Origin: Vogesella mureinivorans
GTDB taxonomy: Bacteria > Pseudomonadota > Gammaproteobacteria > Burkholderiales > Chromobacteriaceae
Assembly: GCF_007644035.1 (NCBI RefSeq)
Contig: NZ_VMTV02000909.1
Span: 123,893 to 187,892, forward strand
Direction of reading: 5' to 3'
Length of the DNA stretch: 64,000 nt
How positions within the stretch are numbered: the first letter of the stretch is position 1; each line of letters opens with the position of its first letter. Position numbers and translations under genes: made by a program. Below are positions 37,414 to 45,963 of the stretch, one piece after another. The notes beneath the pieces were generated by a model, which saw nothing but the letters and a program-made list of their open reading frames with translations, had not been told where the DNA came from and searched no databases.

Positions 37414-38943
37414 ATGCACGCCAAACGCCTGATAGCCCTGACACTCTGCCTAGCCGGCACCAGCCATGCCGATAGCAACGACTGGCAATACATCATCAAA
37501 CCAGGCGATACGCTATGGAGCATTGCCCGCGCCCACCTGGGCAGCCTGGCGCATGCCCCCGCACTGCAAAAGCTGAACGCCATACGCAACCCGTACGCAC
37601 TCAAACCGGACACCACGCTGCGCATCCCGCTGCAGCTGATGCGCCAGCACGGCGCCAGCGCCACCGTCACCGACCTGGTCGGCGAGGCCACACTGGACGG
37701 CCAGGTACTGGACGCCGGCAGGCGCTACCCGCTGGAGGCCGGCAAGATTATCCGCACCGGCCCTAACAGCGCACTGAAGCTGCTGATGGAAGAAGGCAGC
37801 CTGGTGAGCATTGGCCCCAATGCCCGCTTTATTATCAAGGAAGCCACGCACTTCCCCAGCACCGGCGCCAGCACCACCTGGCTCAGCATAGAAAGCGGCA
37901 GCCTGGACAATAGCGTGGTGAAAAACCCGCTCATGCAAAACCGGCATACCATCCAGACCCCCAGCGCCATCACTGCAGTACGTGGCACCGGGTTTCGTGT
38001 GAATGTGGCCGATAGCGACAGCTCGGCCACCGAGGTAGTAGAAGGCCAGGTAGAAGTGAGCGGCCACAGCGGCAGCCAGGCCGTGGCGGCAGGCTTCGGC
38101 AGCGTTACCCGCCGTGGTGAAGCGCCCAGCGGTAGCATCAAACTACCCGCCGCCCCCGACCTGAGCCCGCTGCCAGCCGTGCAGGCCTTTTCGCCCGCCA
38201 TATTGCAATGGGTGCCTGCCGAAGGCATGGCCGCCTACCAGGCCAACCTGATGCGCACCCAGCCTGGCCGCCGCATGGTGGACGACAAGCTGCTAAAAAC
38301 CGCACAGTGGTACCCCGCACTGGAAAACGGCCAATACCAGCTTACCGTGCGCAGCCAGCTGCCCAACGGGCTGCAGGGCTACCCGGCAAAGCAAGACTTT
38401 GTCGTACACGCCCACCCCACCCCGCCGCTGGTCATGAGCCCGGCAGATGGCAGCCGCCTGGCGGGCCGCCAGGTCACCTTCCGCTTCAGTGGCGACAACG
38501 GCACACGCTACCGCGTAGCGCTGTCGCGCCAGCCAGACATGCAGCAACTGGCTACCAGCTGGGATATCAGCCAGCCCGACACCACCCGCCAGCTGGAAGA
38601 CGGTGGCCAGTGGTACTGGCAGGTAGCCCGCCTGGACAAGCAAGGCAAGCCCGGCCCCTATAGCCAGACCTACAGCCTGCAAGCCGATGCCGGCCTGTGG
38701 CGCGCCAGCTACCAGCGCGGCATGCAGATCAGCGGCCGGCCTTACCCGCTGGCCAATGCGCGCTACCAGCTTACGCTGCAGCTGCTGGGCCGCGACAGCC
38801 AGGCCTTTGTCTACAGCAACGACAAGCCCGCATGGCAAGACAGCGAACGCCTGTTTAGTGGCCGCTACCGGGTAAGCTACAAAGTCAGCACGCCAGATGG
38901 CTACCAGGCCACCGAACTGGAAGACATTCTGCTGGTCGACTAG
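37414..38943 (+). CDS. LysM and FecR domain periplasmic protein
   Basis: A 509-residue exported protein: signal peptide (MHAKRLIALTLCLAGTSHA), a LysM domain at about residues 28-75 (YIIKPGDTLWSIARAHLG), then a FecR-like beta domain (EGSLVSIGPNARFIIKEA; HTIQTPSAITAVRGTGFRV) and a C-terminal region with two fibronectin-like beta domains ending EDILLVD. LysM suggests peptidoglycan binding; FecR domains sense or transmit signals in the periplasm. It is followed after only 2 bp by a CHASE2-GGDEF gene, so it is probably that sensor's periplasmic partner. Confidence 0.85.
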   Translation: MHAKRLIALTLCLAGTSHADSNDWQYIIKPGDTLWSIARAHLGSLAHAPALQKLNAIRNPYALKPDTTLRIPLQLMRQHGASATVTDLVGEATLDGQVLDAGRRYPLEAGKIIRTGPNSALKLLMEEGSLVSIGPNARFIIKEATHFPSTGASTTWLSIESGSLDNSVVKNPLMQNRHTIQTPSAITAVRGTGFRVNVADSDSSATEVVEGQVEVSGHSGSQAVAAGFGSVTRRGEAPSGSIKLPAAPDLSPLPAVQAFSPAILQWVPAEGMAAYQANLMRTQPGRRMVDDKLLKTAQWYPALENGQYQLTVRSQLPNGLQGYPAKQDFVVHAHPTPPLVMSPADGSRLAGRQVTFRFSGDNGTRYRVALSRQPDMQQLATSWDISQPDTTRQLEDGGQWYWQVARLDKQGKPGPYSQTYSLQADAGLWRASYQRGMQISGRPYPLANARYQLTLQLLGRDSQAFVYSNDKPAWQDSERLFSGRYRVSYKVSTPDGYQATELEDILLVD

Positions 38944-38945
38944 CC

Positions 38946-40544
38946 ATGCCCACCCCCACATCACGCACCCTGCCTGGCATCCTGCTGCCACTCGCTGCCG
39001 TCTGGCTAGGCATGGCCCCCTCGACACTGGACTACCGCGTACAGGACCTGATCAACCAGGCCCTGGCACCGGACGCCAGCGAACAGATCGTGATTGTGGC
39101 CATCGATGAAAAAAGCCTGGCCCAGCTGGGGCGCTGGCCCTGGCCGCGCGAGCTGCTGGCCGACGCCATCGGTAAACTGGGCCACGCCCGGGCCGTGGGG
39201 CTGAACCTGCTGCTGGCCGAGCATTCCGAACACCCGGAATCCGACCAGGTACTGGCGCAGGCCATTGCGCAAAACGGCAAAGTCTACCTGCCCGCCTTCC
39301 CCGAGCCGGATGGCAACACCCTGCGGCCAACCTTGCCCTTGCCTATGCTGGCCCACGCTGCCCGCGGCGTAGGCATAAGCGACTTTCCGCCAGAAAGCCA
39401 TGGCGAAATCCGCCGCACCTACCTGGCCAGCGGGCCCGGCGACACGCGGCTAGCCTCGTTTGCCGCCCTGGTGGCCGGCCAGCCAGTTGCCACCACCACA
39501 GGCACCGGGCAAGGCGACTGGAGCCGCAGCCAGCCCCGCTTGCTGCCCTATCTGGCCAGCGACACGGGCTTTACCACCCTTTCCATGACGGTGCTGCTAT
39601 CGTCCAGCCAGCCAGACCCGCGCCTGCAAGACAAAACCGTGTTTATCGGCGTAACTGCCGCGGGCAGCGGCGACGAGCACTTCACCGCCATCCAGCGCAG
39701 CCAGCCCAAAACCAGCGGCGTCTTCATCAACGCCGCGCTGGCACAAGGCCTGCAGCAAAACCGCCTGGCCAGCCCCCTGTCACCGGCCTGGCGTGCCGGC
39801 TTGTTACTCGGGCTGGCGCTAGGCTGGCAGCTACTGGCCAGCCGCCGCAAAAGCCAGCACCCCATCCGCCAGGCCGCGCTGTTTGTTGGCGCCATGCTGC
39901 TGGGCGACACCCTGCTTTACCAGCTGCTGCACATCGAGCTGGGCACCGCCACACTCGGCCTGCTGATCTTGCTGGCCGCCGCCAGCAACTTCTTCCTGCT
40001 GCAAAGCCACTTCAAGAAGCTGGCTTTTACCGACAAGCTTACCGGTCTGGCCAACCGCCACCACTTTGACGAACGCATTGTGATGGCACTGCAGCACAGC
40101 CAGCTGGAGCAGCAAGCACTGGCGCTGCTGATTCTGGATGTAGACCATTTCAAACGCTACAACGACCACTACGGCCACGCCGCCGGTGACGACATCCTGC
40201 GCCAGATCGCCCAGGTGATTGCCAGCATGGTGCGCAACCCGCAAGACACCGTGGCGCGCATTGGCGGCGAAGAATTTGCGCTGCTGCTGCCCGATACCTC
40301 GCAAAAGCAAGCCGAGGCCATCGCCAACGAGCTGCGCTTTCGTCTGCTCAGCCGCCAGATTCCCCATCACAGCAGCCCGCTTGGCCGCGTCAGCTGCAGT
40401 ATCGGCATCTATGCCGGCACACCCGAGCCGGACGCCACCGTGCGCAGCATCTTCGAGCAAGCCGACCAGGCCCTGTACCAAGCCAAACGCAACGGCCGCG
40501 ACCAGGCCTGCGTAGCCGACGGCCTGCTGGCCACCCGCGTCTAA
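38946..40544 (+). CDS. CHASE2-domain diguanylate cyclase
   Basis: A 532-residue membrane cyclase making c-di-GMP. N-terminal TM helix, a periplasmic CHASE2 sensor domain (IVIVAIDEKSLAQLGRWPWPR at about residue 47, VFIGVTAAGSGDEHFTA), three membrane helices at about 280-355, then a GGDEF domain: FTDKLTGLANRHHFD, DVDHFKRYNDHYGH and the active site GGEEF. No RxxD inhibitory site is found just before GGEEF (ARIGGEEF). Coupled to the FecR/LysM gene. Confidence 0.92.
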   Translation: MPTPTSRTLPGILLPLAAVWLGMAPSTLDYRVQDLINQALAPDASEQIVIVAIDEKSLAQLGRWPWPRELLADAIGKLGHARAVGLNLLLAEHSEHPESDQVLAQAIAQNGKVYLPAFPEPDGNTLRPTLPLPMLAHAARGVGISDFPPESHGEIRRTYLASGPGDTRLASFAALVAGQPVATTTGTGQGDWSRSQPRLLPYLASDTGFTTLSMTVLLSSSQPDPRLQDKTVFIGVTAAGSGDEHFTAIQRSQPKTSGVFINAALAQGLQQNRLASPLSPAWRAGLLLGLALGWQLLASRRKSQHPIRQAALFVGAMLLGDTLLYQLLHIELGTATLGLLILLAAASNFFLLQSHFKKLAFTDKLTGLANRHHFDERIVMALQHSQLEQQALALLILDVDHFKRYNDHYGHAAGDDILRQIAQVIASMVRNPQDTVARIGGEEFALLLPDTSQKQAEAIANELRFRLLSRQIPHHSSPLGRVSCSIGIYAGTPEPDATVRSIFEQADQALYQAKRNGRDQACVADGLLATRV

Positions 40545-40595
40545 TTCACCCAGCCGGCCACGGCCTGCGGCCAACCTTTTACCCGCCACCACCAT

Positions 40596-40630
40596 GAAAA
40601 ATGCCGCCGCGGCTTGCACCGGGGCGGCAT
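40596..40630 (-). terminator. intrinsic terminator of typA
   Basis: ATGCCGCC / GGCGGCAT stem; leftwards followed by TTTTTC. Lies in the convergent gap between the cyclase gene and typA, which also contains a TGCGGCCAACCTT copy at 40566-40578. Confidence 0.82.
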
Positions 40631-40651
40631 GGCTAGCAGGCTAAACGCTGC

Positions 40652-42466
40652 TTAGTTTTCTTGCTTGGACATACGGCGACGCTCGTGCTCTTGCAGGAAG
40701 CGCTTGCGGATACGGATGGATTTCGGGGTGATTTCCACCAGTTCGTCGTCGTCGATGAACTCTACGGCCGATTCCAGCGTCAGCTTGATCGGGGTAGTCA
40801 GACGCACGGCTTCGTCAGTACCGGAGGCACGAACGTTGGTCAGCTTCTTGCCTTTCAGCGGGTTAACCACCAGGTCGTTATCACGGCTGTGGATACCGAT
40901 GATCATGCCTTCGTACAGTTTGTCGCCCGGGGACACGAACATACGGCCGCGATCTTCCAGGTTCCACAGTGCGTAGGCTACGGCTTCGCCGTTATCCTGC
41001 GAGATCAGCACGCCATTGTGACGGCCTGGCAGGTCGGCTTTTACCGGACCGTAGTCGTCAAATACGTGGCTCATCAGGCCGGTACCGCGGGTCATGGTCA
41101 TGAAATCGGACTGGAAGCCGATCAGGCCACGTGCCGGAATGTGGTATTCCAGACGGGTACGGCCCTGGCCATCCGATTCCATATTGGTCAGCTCGCCACG
41201 ACGACGGCCGATTTCTTCCATCACGCCGCCCTGGTGCGAATCTTCCAGGTCGATGGTCAGGTTTTCGTACGGCTCGCTCTTCTCGCCGTCGATGTCCTTG
41301 AACACCACGCGCGGCTTGGCTACAGCCATTTCAAAACCTTCGCGACGCATGTTTTCCAGCAGAATGGTCAGGTGCAGCTCGCCACGGCCGGATACACGGA
41401 ACACGTCGGAATCTTCGGTGTCTTCAACACGCAGGGCCACGTTGGTCAGCAGCTCTTTGGTCAGACGGTCGCGAATCTGGCGGCTAGTTACGAACTTGCC
41501 TTCGGTACCGGCCAGCGGGGACGAGTTCACCATGAAGTCCATGGTCAGGGTAGGCTCATCCACCGACAGCATAGGCAGGCCAACTGGCTGCTCTTTGTCG
41601 CAGATGGTCACACCGATACCGATATCCTCGATACCGGAAATAATAATGATGTCACCAGCTTCGGCGCTTTCTACCGGTACGCGGTCCAGACCCTGGTAAC
41701 CCAGCACCTGGTTGATACGGCCCGAAGCCACCTGGTCGTCATGGTTCATCACCACCACAGCCTGGCCTGGCTTGATACGGCCGTTCAGTACGCGGCCCAC
41801 ACCCAGGCGGCCGGTATAAGTAGAGTAGTCCAGTGCAGAAATCTGCAGCTGCAGCGGCGCGTCCGGGCTACCCGGTGGGGTAGGCACGTGCTTGAGCACG
41901 GTTTCGAACAGCGGGCGCATGTTGTCGGACTCTTCTTCCAGCTCCAGCTTGGCAAAGCCGTTCAGGCCGGAAGCGTAGATGATCGGGAAGTCCAGCTGCT
42001 CGTCGGTCGCGCCCAGCTTGTCGAACAGGTCGAAAGTCTGGTCTACCACCCAGTCAGGGCGTGCGCCCGGGCGGTCTACCTTGTTGATTACCACGATAGG
42101 GCGCAGGCCCAGGGCCAGGGCTTTCTTAGTAACAAAGCGGGTTTGCGGCATCGGGCCTTCTACAGCATCCACCAGCAGCAGTACGCCATCCACCATACCC
42201 AGAACGCGCTCTACTTCACCGCCGAAGTCGGCGTGGCCCGGGGTGTCAACGATGTTGATATGCACGCCTTCGTAATCGATGGCGGTGTTCTTGGCCAGAA
42301 TGGTAATGCCGCGTTCTTTTTCCAGATCGTTGGAGTCCATTACACGCTCGTCAACCTGCTGGTTTTCGCGGAATGTGCCGGACTGGCGCAGCAGTTGGTC
42401 AACCAGCGTAGTCTTGCCGTGGTCAACGTGAGCAATAATGGCGATGTTACGAATTTGTCGGGTCAT
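40652..42466 (-). CDS. typA: ribosome-binding GTPase TypA/BipA
   Basis: Translational GTPase involved in 50S assembly and stress responses. The 604-residue protein has G1 [10 protein letters not shown], switch region [11 protein letters not shown]3 DTPGHADF, G4 NKVD, followed by EF-G-like domains II, III and V and the BipA-specific C-terminal domain ending in a basic helix [17 protein letters not shown]. Confidence 0.97.
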   Translation of the reverse strand: MTRQIRNIAIIAHVDHGKTTLVDQLLRQSGTFRENQQVDERVMDSNDLEKERGITILAKNTAIDYEGVHINIVDTPGHADFGGEVERVLGMVDGVLLLVDAVEGPMPQTRFVTKKALALGLRPIVVINKVDRPGARPDWVVDQTFDLFDKLGATDEQLDFPIIYASGLNGFAKLELEEESDNMRPLFETVLKHVPTPPGSPDAPLQLQISALDYSTYTGRLGVGRVLNGRIKPGQAVVVMNHDDQVASGRINQVLGYQGLDRVPVESAEAGDIIIISGIEDIGIGVTICDKEQPVGLPMLSVDEPTLTMDFMVNSSPLAGTEGKFVTSRQIRDRLTKELLTNVALRVEDTEDSDVFRVSGRGELHLTILLENMRREGFEMAVAKPRVVFKDIDGEKSEPYENLTIDLEDSHQGGVMEEIGRRRGELTNMESDGQGRTRLEYHIPARGLIGFQSDFMTMTRGTGLMSHVFDDYGPVKADLPGRHNGVLISQDNGEAVAYALWNLEDRGRMFVSPGDKLYEGMIIGIHSRDNDLVVNPLKGKKLTNVRASGTDEAVRLTTPIKLTLESAVEFIDDDELVEITPKSIRIRKRFLQEHERRRMSKQEN

Positions 42467-42581
42467 GGGGATACGTCATTTTAAAAAGTCGCGCGGATTC
42501 TACCATGCCGCGGCCAACTCTACAGTTCTCACGTGATTTTTTCTGTACACTGGCGCCGTTTTCTAGCAAGAAAGAACACAT

Positions 42582-43439
42582 ATGTACGACTGGAACGCAC
42601 TGTGGCACGCCCACCTTGACTATCGCACCAGCTACGGTGCGCCAGACACCGACATAAACCAGCTGGCCAGCCAGCTAAACGGCATACTCAGCAAGAGCGC
42701 GCGCGACGCACACGACCTGGCCGTGTACGACACCGGCAGCAGCTACACCCTGCTGCGCCACGACAACGGCCTGCAGATCATGACCCTGGCCAAACAGCAC
42801 CTGTTCGACATCGCCATCCGCCTGGTGACCGCCGACGAAGGCCAGGCACTGGCGCTGCCCTACCTCGAAGTGCTGGTAGACAACCTGGCCACCGAAGAAG
42901 AAGGCATCTGGCGCGCCGAAGTCAGCTGCACGGAAGACGGCGAGCTGGCCGCCAACGGCGCCCTGCTCCACCCCGACGAGCCGCCCGCCATGGCCTTTAA
43001 TCTGAGCTTTGCGGCCAACCCGCAATTTACCCAAGCCCTGCAGCAAGCCTGGCAAGAAGCCGCCGAAAGCCTCACCCTGGACGCCGCCGCCTGGTACAAC
43101 GCCGAAGCACTGGAAGACGCCCCGGCCGAGCCGCCGCTCGACGCGCGCATCCAGGAAATGTGTGACCGCTACGCCGAAATCATCCGCCGCGAACAAGCCA
43201 TGCTGTCGCGCCGCTTCAGCGACAACGAGCTGCGCCTGGTAGCCGAAGTATTGCGCAGCACCCGTTTTGAAACTGCCGAATCGTGCCGCGGCCTGTGGCT
43301 GGCCGTAGAAAGCCGCATCCTGCACGACGAGCTGGACCAAAAACACCAGGCCGACGGCGACGCCCTGCTGGAGCGCCTGAAAGCCCTGAGCTACACCCAG
43401 GAAGTGGCCCTGATCGAAGCGCTGTCCCCCGTACAATAA
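42582..43439 (+). CDS. hypothetical protein upstream of ssrA
   Basis: A 285-residue soluble, acidic protein (MYDWNALWHAHLDYRTSYGA start) with no signal peptide, no membrane helix and no motif I can assign. The middle part alternates strand and turn (VTADEGQALALPYLEVLVDN), the C-terminal third is helical (EMCDRYAEIIRREQAMLSRR). AAGAAAG lies upstream of the ATG. Codon use matches the neighbours, so it is a resident gene. Confidence 0.75.
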   Translation: MYDWNALWHAHLDYRTSYGAPDTDINQLASQLNGILSKSARDAHDLAVYDTGSSYTLLRHDNGLQIMTLAKQHLFDIAIRLVTADEGQALALPYLEVLVDNLATEEEGIWRAEVSCTEDGELAANGALLHPDEPPAMAFNLSFAANPQFTQALQQAWQEAAESLTLDAAAWYNAEALEDAPAEPPLDARIQEMCDRYAEIIRREQAMLSRRFSDNELRLVAEVLRSTRFETAESCRGLWLAVESRILHDELDQKHQADGDALLERLKALSYTQEVALIEALSPVQ

Positions 43440-43441
43440 GC

Positions 43442-43465
43442 CCCGCACGCTAGCGCCCGTGCGGG
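43442..43465 (+). terminator. hairpin between the hypothetical gene and ssrA
   Basis: CCCGCACG / CGTGCGGG stem with 8-nt loop immediately after the stop codon; no T-run. Confidence 0.5.
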
Positions 43466-43473
43466 AATGGCGC

Positions 43474-43479
43474 TATACT
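43474..43479 (+). promoter_or_regulatory. -10 element of ssrA
   Basis: TATACT, 15 bp before the mature tmRNA 5' end. No strong -35 is seen. Confidence 0.55.
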
Positions 43480-43493
43480 CTGCACTCTTATCT

Positions 43494-43855
43494 GGGGGCG
43501 ACCTGGTTTCGACGGGGGTTGCGAAGCGGATGAGGGCATACCGGGATTTCAGTCATCCCGTTAAACACTGAATTTTTTTAGTCGCAAACGACGAAACTTA
43601 CGCTCTAGCTGCTTAATCGCAGCTAGACTCTACAGCAGCTTGCTGATGGGCTGTGGGGGCAACCCCGGTAGAGTCATTTCACATCAGATCGCCTTTGACC
43701 GGGTTACTTGATCAGAGGCTAAACTTAAGGTAACTCGCCAATACCCAGCCTGTCCGTCGGCGTGGTAGCGGTTAAATCCAAATGACACGACTAAGTATGT
43801 AGATCTCTTCGTAGAGGATTTCCGGACGCGGGTTCGATTCCCGCCGCCTCCACCA
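43494..43855 (+). ncRNA. ssrA: transfer-messenger RNA
   Basis: Rescues stalled ribosomes with SmpB. The 5' end GGGGGCG pairs with the 3' CGCCTCC before ACCA (43852-43855), including one G-U pair. The TTCGACGGGG conserved 5' motif and the T-arm GGTTCGATTCC are present. The resume codon is GCA at 43584; the tag frame 43584-43616 encodes ANDETYALAA followed by TAA, the tag seen in Neisseriales. Length 362 nt. Confidence 0.97.
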
Positions 43856-43863
43856 GAACACTC

Positions 43864-43896
43864 AAAAGCCCTGATTTTTCAGGGCTTTTTTCTTTT
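43864..43896 (+). terminator. ssrA terminator
   Basis: AAAAGCCCTGA / TCAGGGCTTTT stem followed by TT-C-TTTT. Confidence 0.92.
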
Positions 43897-44039
43897 AGTC
43901 CGACATTCTCGCAAATACTGACATCGACACTGACATTATGTAGCGTCGCGCGCATTTTGGCACATTTTCACGCCGCTTTTGTCACCTGCCGCGCCGGTCG
44001 CTTTGCTAGGGTATTGGCACAGCTAGCCGGTGCCACACC

Positions 44040-44834
44040 TTAGAACAATCCCCCCATCGCATCCGGCTCCCAGTTCAGTATCACCAGCTCCCTGCTGGTC
44101 TCCGGCGCGCCGTGCGTGTTGGCGGTGCTGTACTTGATATCCAGCCCTTCCATCCAGAAGCCCTTGAACGCCTCCCGTATGTCCGGATGGTCGTTAATGC
44201 TCACCATCACCTTGCCCTTGCAGCTACGCATGGCCTCGGCCAGTTGCTGGTATTGGTCAAAGTCGAACGGTACGCCGTAGCCTTCGGTTTGCCAGTACGG
44301 TGGGTCGGCGTAGAAGAAGGTATGCGGGCGGTCGTAGCGCTTCAGGCACTGCTGCCACGGCAGGTGCTCGATATTGGTACCGGATAGCCGCAGGTGCGCG
44401 GCGCTCAGGTTTTCTTCGATGCGGCACAGGTTGACCATCGGTGCGGTGGTGGCCGTGCCGTAATGCTGGCCTTCTACCTTGCCGCTAAAGGCATGGTGCT
44501 GCAGGTAGAAGAACCGCGCAGCGCGCTGGATGTCGGTGAGGGTTTCCGGCTGCGTCATTTGCTGCCACTTGAACACCTCGCGGCTGCTGAGTGCCCATTT
44601 GAACTGCCGCACGAACTCTTCCAGGTGATGCTGGATCACCCGGTACAGGTTCACCAGCTCGCCGTTTACATCGTTCAGCACTTCGCAGTGGGCGCGGCTA
44701 TGGCGCAGGAAGTACAGCGCGGCACCGCCGCAGAACAGCTCCACATAGCAGTCATGCTTGGGGAACAGCGGGAACAGCTTGTCAGCCAGACGGCGCTTGC
44801 CGCCCAGCCAGGGGATGACCGGATTCGCATCCAT
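44040..44834 (-). CDS. phage DNA adenine methyltransferase (D12 class)
   Basis: A 264-residue N6-adenine methylase of the Dam/D12 class. FCGGAALYF is the AdoMet-binding motif I (preceded by WLGGKRRLADKLFPLFP) and DPPY (FYADPPYWQTEGYG) the catalytic motif IV. The ATG at 44832-44834 (MDANPVIPW) lies within the com gene, giving a 53-bp overlap, as mom overlaps com in Mu. It takes the place of the Mu mom modification gene. Probable role: protecting phage DNA from host restriction; target sequence not known. Confidence 0.85.
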   Translation of the reverse strand: MDANPVIPWLGGKRRLADKLFPLFPKHDCYVELFCGGAALYFLRHSRAHCEVLNDVNGELVNLYRVIQHHLEEFVRQFKWALSSREVFKWQQMTQPETLTDIQRAARFFYLQHHAFSGKVEGQHYGTATTAPMVNLCRIEENLSAAHLRLSGTNIEHLPWQQCLKRYDRPHTFFYADPPYWQTEGYGVPFDFDQYQQLAEAMRSCKGKVMVSINDHPDIREAFKGFWMEGLDIKYSTANTHGAPETSRELVILNWEPDAMGGLF

Positions 44835-44982
44835 CGGTGTGTCCTTGGCTTGGCGCTCGCGGGCGCTCTGTCGTTGAAAAGTGATTGATTGCACCGCAAC
44901 GCGGGCATTTGATCGTGAGTCTGATGGCCAGCCCTTCGGCCAGCTTGCGATGGCAGGCATCGCAGCGCATGTCGTTTTTCAT
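44782..44982 (-). CDS. com: Com-like zinc-finger translational activator
   Basis: A 66-residue protein with two CxxC pairs, C-DA-C-HRKLAEGLAIRLTIK-C-PR-C, as in Mu Com, the zinc-finger RNA-binding protein that melts the mom mRNA ribosome site. The ATG at 44980-44982 (MKNDMRC) is used. The overlapping methylase start inside com suggests the same translational switch controls the methylase here. Confidence 0.85.
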   Translation of the reverse strand: MKNDMRCDACHRKLAEGLAIRLTIKCPRCGAINHFSTTERPRAPSQGHTDGCESGHPLAGRQAPSG

Positions 44983-45017
44983 CTGCAAGTGTCAAAAATA
45001 CCGCTAAACTTGCCGGG

Positions 45018-45033
45018 CTTTCAGCGCTGAAAG
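45018..45033. promoter_or_regulatory. 16-bp palindrome upstream of com
   Basis: CTTTCAGCGCTGAAAG is a perfect palindrome 35 bp before the com start, positioned like an activator or repressor site near the com-methylase promoter. No GATC lies between it and com. Confidence 0.45.
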
Positions 45034-45077
45034 TGGCAGCCTAGGGGTGACTTGCAGGCTACATCTGCGGGTCAGCT

Positions 45078-45110
45078 AGCCGGTCGGGTGTTCGTAGCAC
45101 CCGGCCGGTT
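45078..45110 (-). terminator. strong hairpin between tail and com operons
   Basis: 13-bp stem AGCCGGTCGGGTG / CACCCGGCCGGTT (two G-U pairs) with a 7-nt loop, 13 bp after the last tail-operon gene. No U-run, but the stem is stable; probable late-operon terminator. Confidence 0.6.
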
Positions 45111-45122
45111 GCTGTTCTCTGA

Positions 45123-45425
45123 TTATTTCACTACACCTTCGTCTGGCTCGATGCTGCGTGCGCAGTGGCCTGGGTCGATTTGCTCCAGCAGCCGGCACAG
45201 CAAGCAGTAGCGCCACACACCTTGCTTTGCGCCTTTACCTGCACGGCTGCTGATGGTTTCGTCCTCGCTGCCGCCCATGGCGGCATTCAAGGTTTGGTCC
45301 GCCCCGACAAATACACGTACTGCACGGGTGCTACCCGCCAGCACCTGCAGCAGTGCCATCGCCAACGCCAACGCTACTGCCGTCAGGGCCGCCAGCCACA
45401 AGCCCAGCAGGATCAATCGCCCCAT
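45123..45425 (-). CDS. small phage membrane protein
   Basis: A 100-residue protein with one N-terminal membrane helix (LILLGLWLAALTAVALALAM) and a soluble tail holding GGSEDETISSRAGKGAK and CLLCRLLEQIDPGHC. A similar DETxSSR...IDPGHC tail recurs in small proteins of temperate phages, often beside lysis genes; function unknown. Its start overlaps the tail-fibre chaperone gene by 13 bp. Confidence 0.7.
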   Translation of the reverse strand: MGRLILLGLWLAALTAVALALAMALLQVLAGSTRAVRVFVGADQTLNAAMGGSEDETISSRAGKGAKQGVWRYCLLCRLLEQIDPGHCARSIEPDEGVVK

Positions 45426-45961
45426 TGCACGGCCTCAATCTGGCTTGCCGCATCCGGCGCGTCCAGGTCGATAGCAGCCAGCACATCTTCCAGTGCCTGA
45501 CGGCGGCCAATAATGGCTCCACTGGCGATGGCAAATGCGTCGGATTTCTCCCGCACCCTTGCGGCAAGCTCTGCCACGTCCAGGCCGCGTGCACTAGCGA
45601 TGGCAGACAGTAATGGCACAGCCGCTGATACATCCTGCTCCAGGCTGCGTGCCTCGCGTTCTTGCTGTGGCCAGCTGTTGATCTCACGCTCCGGGTAGGC
45701 TGCCGTCAATGCCTGCAATGCGTTATTACTAGCGGCATTGATCAATGCCACCCCAGCCAGACGCAGCGCTTGCGGCTCTGGCGTCCCAGCCGGTAAAAAC
45801 AGCTCCCCATCGTAGGTATCGCCGATGGCAACCTGCCCGACAGCCTCCACCACGTGGATACTCCCATCATCCCATTCGGCAAGGTCTGCACGTGTAAATA
45901 GCCAATGCACCTTGCCACCCACTACTTGCGCATAAGTTACGCCCGATTTTGCTTTAGCCAT
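45413..45961 (-). CDS. tail fibre assembly-like protein (DUF4376)
   Basis: A 182-residue protein starting MAKAKSGVTYAQVVGGKVHW, with a C-terminal helical DUF4376-type domain (AIASARGLDVAELAARVREK; FAIASGAIIGRRQALE). Such proteins follow tail-fibre genes and act as fibre chaperones, equivalent to Mu U. ATG 45959-45961 lies 2 bp after the fibre stop; the longer frame running into the fibre gene is a shadow. Confidence 0.75.
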   Translation of the reverse strand: MAKAKSGVTYAQVVGGKVHWLFTRADLAEWDDGSIHVVEAVGQVAIGDTYDGELFLPAGTPEPQALRLAGVALINAASNNALQALTAAYPEREINSWPQQEREARSLEQDVSAAVPLLSAIASARGLDVAELAARVREKSDAFAIASGAIIGRRQALEDVLAAIDLDAPDAASQIEAVQWGD

Positions 45962-45963
45962 GT

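Noticed and set aside
43494-43855. Integration of the prophage into the ssrA 3' end by a tyrosine integrase
   Set aside because: No duplicate of the tmRNA 3' end is seen downstream and the phage genes are of the transposable Mu type.
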